Shown here piece by piece: positions 1 to 6,230 of a DNA stretch of 9,006 bases (positions within the stretch are counted from its first letter, which is position 1; the number at the start of each line of letters is the position of its first letter). Made by a program: the position numbers and the translations under genes. The notes under the pieces were generated by a model, which saw only the letters and a list, made by a program, of their open reading frames with translations, searched no databases and was not told the DNA's origin. Origin of the DNA: an uncultured Actinomycetes bacterium. Its GTDB lineage: Bacteria; Actinomycetota; Thermoleophilia; Solirubrobacterales; Solirubrobacteraceae. The stretch spans positions 1-9,006 of the forward strand of contig CALAQT010000411.1 of assembly GCA_937888775.1 (NCBI GenBank), written 5' to 3'.

Positions 1-2
1 CG

Positions 3-107
3 CGTGACGATCCCCCGGCGCACGCGTGGGCGATGGCGGTCGCCCTCGACTCGCTGCGTGTCCGTCTCACCCGGGTAAGACTAGAACGACGCCAGCACGC
101 GACTTAA
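3..107 (+). CDS. possible C-terminal end of an unidentified protein (partial)
   Basis: A reading frame open from the window edge gives 34 residues and ends at TAA (105-107). The first two dozen codons mostly end in G or C, as expected for a coding sequence in this genome. The peptide has a helix-like, Arg-rich end (AVALDSLRVRLTRVRLERR). I do not recognise a family. The stretch is short and could be chance, since high-GC DNA often has open frames. The 219 bp between it and the next gene hold two strong hairpins, which fits a gene end nearby. Confidence 0.3.
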   Translation, partial: RDDPPAHAWAMAVALDSLRVRLTRVRLERRQHAT

Positions 108-193
108 GCACGAACAGCGGATGGCGCTTTGAAAGTTCGTCGATCTGAGCGGGTGTGTTGGGATCACCGCCAGAACCAGGCACCTTCAACGAA

Positions 194-212
194 CACCGCG
201 GAATACGCGGTG
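194..212. repeat. perfect 7-bp hairpin, loop of 5
   Basis: CACCGCG-GAATA-CGCGGTG is a perfect stem-loop in the gap between the possible gene end at 107 and the phosphodiesterase start at 327. No T-run follows on either strand, so a classical intrinsic terminator is not shown. It may still end transcription or be part of a leader. Confidence 0.5.
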
Positions 213-230
213 CGAGGGTTTACTCCCGTT

Positions 231-248
231 CGCCTGCGCGCGCAGGCG
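231..248. repeat. perfect 18-bp palindrome CGCCTGCGCGCGCAGGCG
   Basis: The sequence is exactly self-complementary and could fold as a 7-bp stem with a GCGC loop. It lies 18 bp after the preceding hairpin and about 80 bp before the start codon at 327. It could be an operator or part of a terminator pair. No function can be assigned from sequence alone. Confidence 0.45.
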
Positions 249-326
249 CACCGCGGGCACCCGTAGCTCGATCGGCCCATTCGGCCTGTTCACGACACGA
301 CAACGGGTCGGTAACAGGCGCGTCAC

Positions 327-1262
327 ATGCGAGCGGGAGCAGGCGGCCACCCTGAGGTTGTGGCGACGCTGCCCTCGTTATACGCGCACCGCCTCGGCCG
401 CGAGCCGGGGCCCGATTCATCCCGGGCAGCGCTGCGGGCAACGCTCGCTGGTCCGGTCGATGGTCTCGAGACCGATGCCTGTCTGACCGCCGACGGACGG
501 CTGGTGCTGTTGCACGACCCGTGGCTGGGCAGCTCCACGACGTTGCGCGGATGGGCGCATCAGACGCCATGGAGCGATCTGCGCCACGCGCGCCTGCGCG
601 ACCGCGACGGCGCCCCGACAGCGCAGACGCCGATGCTGCTTGAGGAGCTGCTGGACGACGCGCCCGGTGACCTTGCGGTGCAGGTCGAGGTCAAAGCCCA
701 CGGCAATCCCGATCTGGCACGGGCTACCGCCGCTGCGGTGTGCCGGGTTGCGGGCGGGGGGGCGGACCACGGCCGGATGGAGGTTCTCTCATTTCATACG
801 ATTGCGTGCGAAGAGAGCGTGCGCCACGGGATGGCAGCGCGGCTGGTAACGTGGGCCGACTATGCGCCCGACGCGCTGGCGCGATGGGCAGCACGTGCGG
901 GGGTCGGCGGCGTCTGCATCGAGCACTTCCTCTTGCACCCTGCCCTGGTCGAGCGCCTGCGATTTGGGGGCCTCAGCGTCACGACCGGGACGATCAACGA
1001 CGCGGCGCTCGCCGCGCGAGCAGCTGCTCTCGGCGTCGACGCGATCACCACCGATCGACCGGCGGCGTTGCACCACGAGCTTGCCTCCATCTCGCACGCG
1101 GCTGATGGCGGCGGGATCATAGGGCGTGGTCAGCCGGCCGCTCGTAGCAGCGCGAGAATCCGTGGGTGGCCGTCGATCTCCCGCTCGTCGACGACCTCGA
1201 CCTCGTCGAGGCCAACGATTCGCCCAAGTCGCCGCAGACCCTCCGGCGAGAAGCCCCAGTAG
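327..1262 (+). CDS. glycerophosphodiester phosphodiesterase family protein
   Basis: The family hydrolyses glycerophosphodiesters to glycerol-3-phosphate and an alcohol, in a metal-dependent TIM barrel. The signature HR...ExD...H is visible: H21-R22, E48 and D50 in GLETDACLTADG, and H63-D64. A further acidic and basic pair, E121 and K123 (VEVK), matches the family IEIK strand. The end of the barrel is clear in TGTINDAALAARAAALGVDAITTDRPAAL (to about residue 250), which matches the family pattern VNDxxxxxxLxxLGVDGIITDRP. The usual PENT motif reads PDSS, so its Glu is missing. There is no signal peptide, so it is probably cytoplasmic. ATG 327 has only a weak ribosome site; GTG 360 also precedes the domain. 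The last ~60 residues are a Ser/Arg-rich tail that runs antisense through the end of the convergent methyltransferase gene and has no family counterpart. Family assignment is firm; the substrate is not known. Confidence 0.8.
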   Translation: MRAGAGGHPEVVATLPSLYAHRLGREPGPDSSRAALRATLAGPVDGLETDACLTADGRLVLLHDPWLGSSTTLRGWAHQTPWSDLRHARLRDRDGAPTAQTPMLLEELLDDAPGDLAVQVEVKAHGNPDLARATAAAVCRVAGGGADHGRMEVLSFHTIACEESVRHGMAARLVTWADYAPDALARWAARAGVGGVCIEHFLLHPALVERLRFGGLSVTTGTINDAALAARAAALGVDAITTDRPAALHHELASISHAADGGGIIGRGQPAARSSARIRGWPSISRSSTTSTSSRPTIRPSRRRPSGEKPQ

Positions 1263-1918
1263 ACGTAGTCATCGCGCGCGTACACGTCGCCCGGCTCGTG
1301 AAGCTCGATCGCGGGGGCGCCGGCGGCCACGCGCGAGCCGTAGGTCTCGAGCACGATCTCACCGCCCGGCGCCAATACGTCGGCGAGCGCTCGCAGCAAC
1401 GCAATCGGGTCGGTCACCCGGTGCAAGATCCCGAAGCACAACGCAACGTCGAACCGTTCGCCGAGCTCGTGGACGTCCAGTGCGTCCATGCGTAAATACT
1501 TAACCCGCGATGCGACCAGCCCAGCGATCGCGCGGAACCCGACGCCACCCTCAAGCGTCACGCCGAAGCGAGCACGCACCCAGTCGGCGTACTGCTCATT
1601 GTCGACCGCGACAACGCGCCGCGCGCCGCGGACCTCCGCGAGGAAGCTGTAAAAGCCATCAAACGCGCCAACGTCGAGCACGCTACGGCCCGCAAAACGA
1701 TCCGCTTCGAGCACCGCAAGCCGATAGCCGTGGTCGCGGGCGATCCCAGGCGTATAGATCCCCGGCGCAAGCGCGAACGTGTGAAACCATAGCGGAACCG
1801 AATCGCGGACGCACTCGGCGTCCGCAGGCGGCGCGCCGATCGGGTTGACGTCGGCGACGAGCCGCTCGGCAGGGGACGTCTCGGGGATCGGCTCGACCGC
1901 GATTGTAAAGTCTGGCAC
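1130..1918 (-). CDS. class I SAM-dependent methyltransferase, CmoB/DUF1698-like
   Basis: The 262-residue protein shows the hallmarks of the CmoB-like (DUF1698) branch. W44-FHTF is followed by GIYTPG, then motif I VLDVGAFDGFYSF (D82, G84, D87, G88), then strand 2 ending in D106 (VVAVDN). The motif IV/V region is FDVALCFGILHRVTDPIALLRAL (about residues 155-177), then APGGEIVLETYG. These residues form the S-adenosylmethionine pocket of a Rossmann-type enzyme. True CmoB modifies tRNA wobble uridine using carboxy-SAM, but many relatives act on other substrates, and the C-terminus is short, so the acceptor is unknown. The start is GTG at 1918, with GGAG (complement of 1926-1929) 7 nt upstream. The out-of-frame ATG overlapping this site gives no family match. 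Its last 133 bp overlap the tail of the convergent phosphodiesterase gene. No signal peptide or membrane segment is seen. Confidence 0.82.
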   Translation of the reverse strand: MPDFTIAVEPIPETSPAERLVADVNPIGAPPADAECVRDSVPLWFHTFALAPGIYTPGIARDHGYRLAVLEADRFAGRSVLDVGAFDGFYSFLAEVRGARRVVAVDNEQYADWVRARFGVTLEGGVGFRAIAGLVASRVKYLRMDALDVHELGERFDVALCFGILHRVTDPIALLRALADVLAPGGEIVLETYGSRVAAGAPAIELHEPGDVYARDDYVYWGFSPEGLRRLGRIVGLDEVEVVDEREIDGHPRILALLRAAG

Positions 1919-2095
1919 CCATCAGCTCCAGGTCTGTCGTTCACAGGATGGTCACACCAGCATCGCAGGTTCGCGGCAGCGGCTCTGGACGATCTGACCG
2001 TCCCGCCGTTACGCCCATCACGCTCTGGACGGCCGATCGCCCTCGCGAGGCTCGCCTTTAAGATCAGTCGGAAACGAGCTATCGCTAACGCGTAC

Positions 2096-2176
2096 ATGGA
2101 GCTGTGGCGCAACGGTAAGGTCGTCACGCCCGACGGCCAGAGGCCGTCTCGATACGGAAGGATCAGCGGACGCTAA
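2096..2176 (+). pseudogene. short unrecognised reading frame, possible gene remnant
   Basis: From ATG 2096 the frame encodes 26 residues beginning MELWRNGKVVTPDGQ and ending at TAA 2174-2176. The frame stays open further upstream (…LARLAFKISRKRAIANAY) but has no ATG or GTG start there, and no ribosome site precedes ATG 2096. The peptide looks more protein-like than other chance frames here, with mixed composition and G/C-ending codons. This would fit the C-terminal scrap of a decayed or transferred gene. I do not recognise a family, and chance is a serious alternative. Confidence 0.22.
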
Positions 2177-2303
2177 GCGGGATTCGCGCCGCAGAAAGGG
2201 CTCGGGTCGCACGGGGCGGCGTGCGAAATCATTGCTGGATACTTGCGGAGAAGCAGGAGCGACCGGCGAGCGGGTCTGCCGGTCCTTGGTTTTGGGCCGA
2301 CCG

Positions 2304-2340
2304 CCGAGAGGGTTGGAATGTGGTTTTCCAACCCTCTCGG
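2304..2340. terminator. perfect 15-bp stem-loop, likely terminator of the secreted-protein gene
   Basis: CCGAGAGGGTTGGAA (2304-2318) and TTCCAACCCTCTCGG (2326-2340) are exact complements around a 7-nt loop. The hairpin lies 74 bp past the stop codon of the minus-strand secreted-protein gene, with no gene between. Neither strand has a good T-run after the stem, so this would be a stem-only terminator of the sort common in actinobacteria, or a processing or protein-binding site. Confidence 0.6.
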
Positions 2341-2414
2341 AGCTTTCGCATCGGTTGGGTTGTCTTCCGTTTAGTTGGCTTGAGGTGCATTCGTTGGGTT
2401 TCTCTGGCGTTGAC

Positions 2415-2933
2415 TCAGGTCGAGTAGATGATGGTGACGTTCGAGCCGCTCTTGCCGGCGGCAGCGCTGTGGACTGTGCCGTGGGCATGCGTGAACTTGC
2501 CGATGCCGCCGTTGAGCTGGACCGTCGAAAATGGGTTGCTAGAGGCGAGACTGACGATGAACTGGTTGGCCAGCAGCATCGAGCCGCCGATCGCGACCTG
2601 CGCAAAGCAGACCGCTTTGGGAGCGGTGGTGACGACGCACGCCAGATGAATGGCGGCGGTTGGTGTGTTGGCGTGGTGCTTGGAGTTGCCCGCGTAGCCG
2701 ATGGCGGTGATGTTGATGCTGGATCCGGTTGGGGGAGGCGTGTTAGTGTTTCCGATCGGGTGCCCGGACGGGTCGGTAAACGTGTTGCTGATGCTCTTGT
2801 CGTAGAAGTGCAATGTCGTCGCCGCGCTCGCCGAAGCAGCGAGGATCGCTACGGCGCAGAGCGCTCCGAGGACGACGACACCGATGCGAACGCCGGTGCG
2901 CCGGTCAAATCCGTGGAGCTTTGTCTGCAACAT
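2415..2933 (-). CDS. secreted protein with allene-oxide-cyclase/dirigent-like barrel
   Basis: The 172-residue protein has a clear export signal. A basic start (K5, R11, R12, R16) is followed by a hydrophobic core (IGVVVLGALCAVAILAA, residues 17-33) and an ASASAA cleavage region near residue 37-38. The mature part is small, with strand-rich Thr/Ser/Val/Ile segments. The C-terminal pattern NGGIGKFTHAHGTVHS…NVTIIYST resembles the conserved GGTGKYxGARGTV strand of bacterial allene-oxide-cyclase-like and dirigent-like barrels. Two cysteines (in HLACVV and AVCFAQ) could form a disulfide. ATG 2933 is chosen because AAGGAGG lies 5 nt upstream and the signal peptide starts directly after it; an in-frame start 27 bp upstream lacks this. 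The gene is divergent from the sensor kinase operon, sharing 193 bp that hold operator-like repeats, so it may be a target of that system. The fold call rests mainly on the C-terminal motif; enzymatic activity should not be assumed. Confidence 0.65.
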   Translation of the reverse strand: MLQTKLHGFDRRTGVRIGVVVLGALCAVAILAASASAATTLHFYDKSISNTFTDPSGHPIGNTNTPPPTGSSINITAIGYAGNSKHHANTPTAAIHLACVVTTAPKAVCFAQVAIGGSMLLANQFIVSLASSNPFSTVQLNGGIGKFTHAHGTVHSAAAGKSGSNVTIIYST

Positions 2934-2938
2934 GCTGG

Positions 2939-2945
2939 CCTCCTT
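2939..2945 (-). promoter_or_regulatory. strong ribosome binding site AAGGAGG
   Basis: The complement of CCTCCTT is a full anti-16S match, 5 nt before ATG 2933. It fixes the start of the secreted-protein gene and suggests efficient translation. It is the best ribosome site in the window. Confidence 0.85.
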
Positions 2946-2997
2946 GGTTGGTTGGCGCAAGACTCGCAGCGAGTGGGCTGCTTGTCGTCGTCGGGGA

Positions 2998-3037
2998 GTA
3001 CGACCTGTCGTGGACTTTTGGATGATCTGGGTCGTAC
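2998..3037. promoter_or_regulatory. spaced inverted repeat GTACGACC / GGTCGTAC
   Basis: GTACGACC (2998-3005) and its exact complement GGTCGTAC (3030-3037) are separated by 24 bp. The centres are 32 bp apart, about three helical turns, so a regulator could bind both on one face of the DNA. The repeat lies in the region shared by the divergent secreted-protein and kinase genes. Confidence 0.45.
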
Positions 3038-3042
3038 TTGAA

Positions 3043-3078
3043 TAGGACCCGGTGTCCTACTCAGGTAGGACCCGGGTC
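3043..3078. promoter_or_regulatory. array of three TAGGAC half-sites, probable operator
   Basis: TAGGAC occurs at 3043-3048 (+), 3054-3059 (-, read as GTCCTA) and 3066-3071 (+), with starts 11 and 12 bp apart, close to one helical turn. The first two form the palindrome TAGGAC-CCGGT-GTCCTA. The second and third form GTCCTAC-TCAG-GTAGGAC. The third runs into GACCCGGGTC (3069-3078), itself a palindrome. The array ends 48 bp before the kinase start codon. Phased half-sites are typical of dimeric LuxR-type regulators, so autoregulation by the regulator at 5520 is a natural guess, but the binding protein is inferred. Confidence 0.55.
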
Positions 3079-3126
3079 GTCTCTGCGGAGGATGCGCGCT
3101 GGTTTGTGCGGCGGTAGCGTGCGCTT

Positions 3127-5523
3127 ATGGACTGGGATCGCAGCGTGATCGCGCGTGTACGGGGGTTCGATCCCCGGGTGGTCGACTGGGTTCTGGCTGC
3201 GCTGCTCACAGTCGGTGCGCTCGCGGACGCCGCCTCGGAGCCTCATCGCAAGCTGGACGCGCTGGCGATCGTGTCGCTGATCGTGCTCACGAGCAGCGTC
3301 GCATGGCGGCGGCGCGACCCTGTTCTCGCGACGCTGGTTGCGGTCACTGGGCTGATGGCGTTTCAGCGCGCGAGCGTTTATAACGGGGACGGCTCGGTCG
3401 AGGGGGCGGTGATCGCGCTGAACTTCTACATGCTCGGGCGCAGCAGCGGGGACCGCGAGAGCGCTTTGGTGTCTGCGGTCGTGTTCGGGTACTGGCTGGC
3501 GGGGGCTGTGGTGCTCGCGTACAGCACAGCCGGCGGGTCGGTCGGCGAAGTGCTCGGGCCGTGGGCCTTGTTTGGTGGTTTACCGTTCGCGATCGGGCGC
3601 ACGCTGACCACTCGCGGCGCGTTGACGCGTGAGCTCGAGGCAAATGCGGCGCGCCTGGAGAGCGAGCAGGAGCTGCGCGCTCACCATGCCGCGGGTGAGG
3701 AGCGCAATCGGATGGCGCGCGAGCTGCACGACGTGATCGCCCACGGCGTGAGTGTGATGGTGATCCAGTGCAGCGCCGCGCGCAGGGTCGCGCGCGCGGA
3801 CCTCGAGGCAGCTGGGAAGGCACTCGAGGTTGTTGAGAGCTCGGGGCGCGACGCTCTGGTGGAGCTGCGGCGGATCGTGGGTGTCCTGCGGCGCGGAAAC
3901 GACGAGCTCGCGGGGTCCGCGGCGCCCGGGCTCTCGCAGTTGGACGCGCTGGTCGACCGCGCTCGTGCGTCGGGCCTGCCGGTCAAGCTGCGCGTCGATG
4001 GGCAGCGCTCGGCGCTGTCGCCGGGTCTGGATCTCGTCGCCTACCGGGTCGTGCAGGAGGCGCTGACCAACGTGATCAAGCACGCCGGTCCCGTGTCCAC
4101 TGAGGTGAAGGTCAGCTTCAATGCTCGCGAGCTCGCGCTCAAGGTTTCAGACACCGGCCGCGGACCGGCGCGAGAGCGCGGACCGGTGCGGGAGCGCGAG
4201 GACCACAACGGGCCGGGACATGGGCTGGTCGGGATGAGTGAGCGCGTTGCGTTGTATGGCGGTGAGCTGAGCACGGGCCCACGTGCGGGCCGGGGGTTTG
4301 AGGTCAGCGCGCGGATCCCGTGGGACGCGACCGTGTCCGCAGCTCGAGCGCTCGGGGCGCCGGCCAGTGGCGACACGGTGCCGCCCGCGGCCGCCGATCA
4401 GGTCCGTTGGCCTTGGCTGGATCCGTTGCTCGCCGGGGCGCTCCTAGTCGTGTTTGAGATCGCGGTGCTGAGCAGCGGCCAGCGCCGCGGGTCGCTCCCC
4501 CTGAACCTGATCGTCCTGGCGGGGATGGCACTGGCCGCTGTCTGGCGCCGCCGGTCGCCGCTGTTGTTTCTGATCGTGGTCGCCGCGCTGGCGGCGGTGA
4601 TGAGCGATGCCCTTACGCCGCTGAACAAGCTGCCGCTGAGCGCGACATATTTCCTGCTGGTTCCGACCTACACGGTGGCTGCATGGGAGCACCGCCCCAA
4701 AGCTGCGCTAGGGCTCGCGACATACATAGGTGGCTCAGCGGTCGGCAGCCTGATCGTCGACCGCGGTACGGTCGGCGCTTTCGCCGGCGCGGCGTTCCTG
4801 ATCTGCGCGGCGTGGGCGGCCGGTCGAGCGATCCGCGCGCGTCGTCTGCTGACGTCAGAACTCAAGCGCACCTCCGCACGGCTAGCGGACGAGCGCGAGG
4901 ACCGCGCGCGGCTGGCCGTCGCCGGTGAGCGCTCCCGGATCGCGCGCGAGCTACACGCGGTCATCGCGCGCAGTGTCGCGGCGATGGTCGTTCAGGCCGA
5001 AGCTGCACGAGGCCTGCTGGACCGCGATCTCGTGCGAGCGGACACCGCGATGGGGGCAATCGAGGACACCGGTCGCCAGGCGCTTGCCGAAATGCGGCGG
5101 ATCCTTGGGGTCCTGCGCCACCCCGAGGACGTTGGTGAGCGCCAACCGCAGCCGGGCGTGCACCAGATCTATGCGCTCATACAGCGGTCGCGGGACAGCG
5201 GTCAGCCGGTCGAGCTGAGCATCGACGGTGATCCCGGGATCCTGCCCGCTGGTGTCGACCTCGGGATCTACCGGATCCTCGAAGCCGCGCTGAACAGCAT
5301 CCACCAGGCGGGAGGTGCCGTCGGCGTGGCGCTGCGCTTCGGCGACGAAGACCTCGAGCTGCAGCTCACCGCCCGCTGCCAGGGTCCTAGCGGCTGGCCC
5401 ACCGACGTGATGCGCGAGCGTGTAGCGCTGTGCGGCGGGCAGCTGCAAGCCGACGCCCGCGGCGAGGATGGCTGGCAGTTCGTCGCACGGATGCCACGCG
5501 GACTGCAGGGAGCGCTCGCGTGA
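3127..5523 (+). CDS. tandem DesK-type sensor histidine kinase (active unit plus degenerate unit)
   Basis: The protein has 798 residues, about twice the usual DesK-like length, because it holds two full membrane-DHp-ATPase units in series. Unit 1 has about five or six hydrophobic segments (residues ~17-160) and a short helix. The HisKA_3 motif is ERNRMARELHDVIAH with phosphoacceptor H201 and D202/H206. The ATPase has YRVVQEALTN (N315), DTGRG (D342, G344, G346) and GHGL (364-367). Unit 2 has another hydrophobic region (~430-575) and then ERSRIARELHAVIAR with H610, but the following acidic residue is Ala611 and the DxxxH position is Arg615. In its ATPase, N723 remains, but the DxGxG and GxGL boxes are gone (about 748-762 reads TARCQGPSGWPTDVM). 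Unit 1 should autophosphorylate; unit 2 probably cannot bind ATP. The signal is unknown and there is no large extracellular domain. An in-frame TAG at 3115 precludes an earlier start, and ATG 3127 has a weak ribosome site. The stop overlaps the response regulator start by 4 bp. Confidence 0.9.
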   Translation: MDWDRSVIARVRGFDPRVVDWVLAALLTVGALADAASEPHRKLDALAIVSLIVLTSSVAWRRRDPVLATLVAVTGLMAFQRASVYNGDGSVEGAVIALNFYMLGRSSGDRESALVSAVVFGYWLAGAVVLAYSTAGGSVGEVLGPWALFGGLPFAIGRTLTTRGALTRELEANAARLESEQELRAHHAAGEERNRMARELHDVIAHGVSVMVIQCSAARRVARADLEAAGKALEVVESSGRDALVELRRIVGVLRRGNDELAGSAAPGLSQLDALVDRARASGLPVKLRVDGQRSALSPGLDLVAYRVVQEALTNVIKHAGPVSTEVKVSFNARELALKVSDTGRGPARERGPVREREDHNGPGHGLVGMSERVALYGGELSTGPRAGRGFEVSARIPWDATVSAARALGAPASGDTVPPAAADQVRWPWLDPLLAGALLVVFEIAVLSSGQRRGSLPLNLIVLAGMALAAVWRRRSPLLFLIVVAALAAVMSDALTPLNKLPLSATYFLLVPTYTVAAWEHRPKAALGLATYIGGSAVGSLIVDRGTVGAFAGAAFLICAAWAAGRAIRARRLLTSELKRTSARLADEREDRARLAVAGERSRIARELHAVIARSVAAMVVQAEAARGLLDRDLVRADTAMGAIEDTGRQALAEMRRILGVLRHPEDVGERQPQPGVHQIYALIQRSRDSGQPVELSIDGDPGILPAGVDLGIYRILEAALNSIHQAGGAVGVALRFGDEDLELQLTARCQGPSGWPTDVMRERVALCGGQLQADARGEDGWQFVARMPRGLQGALA

Positions 5524-6194
5524 GCGTTCGCGTCTTGATCGCCGACGACCAGCAACTCATCCGTGCCGGGTTCCGGATGATCCTCGCCGCCGAGCCCGAC
5601 ATCGAAGTCGTCGGCGAAGCCACCACGGGCGCCGAGGCGGTCACCCTGACCCGCGAACTCGGACCGGACGTCGTCCTGATGGACATCCGTATGCCCGAGC
5701 TCGATGGCATCGAAGCCACCCGCCGGATCCTCGCCCAGGACCGTAACCCAAGCCCTAAGGTGCTGATCCTCACCACCTTCGATTTAGACGAATACGTCTA
5801 CGACGCGCTGCGCGCCGGCGCGAGCGGATTCCTGCTCAAGGATGTGCCGGCGCACCAGCTCGCTGCGGGGATACGCGCCGTCGGCGACGGCGACGCGCTG
5901 CTCGCACCCAGCATCACCCGCCGCCTGATCGAGGAATTCGCCGCCCCCCGAACGTCAGCCAGCACCGCCTCCGGCCTCGACGAGTTGACCCCCCGCGAGC
6001 TGGACGTCTTCCGGCTCCTCGCGACCGGAATGACCAACAGCGAGATCGCCGCTCAGCTGATCGTCGGCGAGACAACGGTCAAAACGCACGTCACTCGCAT
6101 CCTGATGAAACTCGGCGTGCGCGACCGCGTCCAAGCCGTCGTGCTCGCCTACGAAACCGGCGTCGTCAGCCCGGGTCACAACACAGTGAAATAG
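5520..6194 (+). CDS. NarL/FixJ-family response regulator (receiver + LuxR HTH)
   Basis: This is a 224-residue cytoplasmic transcription regulator of normal family length. The receiver domain (1-~120) has the acidic pair D9-D10, phosphoacceptor D55 in VVLMDIRMPELDG, T85/T86 in LILTTFD and K107 in FLLKD. The C-terminal LuxR-type helix-turn-helix (about 155-215) reads LTPRELDVFRLLATGMTNSEIAAQL…TTVKTHVTRILMKLGVRDR, the DNA-reading helix pattern of the family. Phosphorylation by the upstream kinase should promote dimerisation and DNA binding. The start is GTG 5520, which overlaps the kinase stop as GTGA and has GGGAG 7 nt upstream. A longer in-frame version from 5430 would lie inside the kinase coding region and add unrelated residues. 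The overlap implies translational coupling and a cognate pair. The phased TAGGAC sites upstream of the kinase are candidate targets. Confidence 0.95.
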   Translation: MSVRVLIADDQQLIRAGFRMILAAEPDIEVVGEATTGAEAVTLTRELGPDVVLMDIRMPELDGIEATRRILAQDRNPSPKVLILTTFDLDEYVYDALRAGASGFLLKDVPAHQLAAGIRAVGDGDALLAPSITRRLIEEFAAPRTSASTASGLDELTPRELDVFRLLATGMTNSEIAAQLIVGETTVKTHVTRILMKLGVRDRVQAVVLAYETGVVSPGHNTVK

Positions 6195-6230
6195 CAGCCG
6201 CGGCTACCTCGCGAACTACTGCTCAGGCGT

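Larger units (their letters stand above)
1919..2414. other. long intergenic stretch between two minus-strand genes
   Basis: These 496 bases separate the methyltransferase start from the end of the secreted-protein gene. Two things stand out: a short plus-strand frame ending at 2176 and a perfect hairpin at 2304-2340. The first ~100 bases should hold the methyltransferase promoter, but I see no convincing -35/-10 pair. Longer open frames across this region on both strands have Arg/Ser/Pro-rich, family-less translations and look like chance. No tRNA, CRISPR or transposon ends were seen. Confidence 0.5.

Noticed and set aside
2232..3041. 269-codon plus-strand open frame
   Set aside because: It lies antisense to the secreted-protein gene, which has a signal peptide and a perfect ribosome site. 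The plus-strand translation has no start signal or recognisable family.
3160..3176. tRNA T-arm-like sequence CGGGGGTTCGATCCCCG
   Set aside because: It looks like a T stem and loop, but the register is wrong for the standard 7-nt T loop, no matching acceptor, D or anticodon arms are present, and it lies inside the kinase coding sequence (VRGFDPR).
5430..5519. Longer N-terminus for the response regulator
   Set aside because: The extra 30 residues lie within the kinase coding region and precede the first strand of the receiver domain. GTG 5520 with its GGGAG site gives the normal family start.
6196..6205. Palindrome AGCCGCGGCT after the response regulator as a terminator
   Set aside because: It has no loop, no T-run and only 10 bp, and the next gene starts within 40 bp on the same strand. 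Ordinary GC-rich symmetry is the simpler reading.
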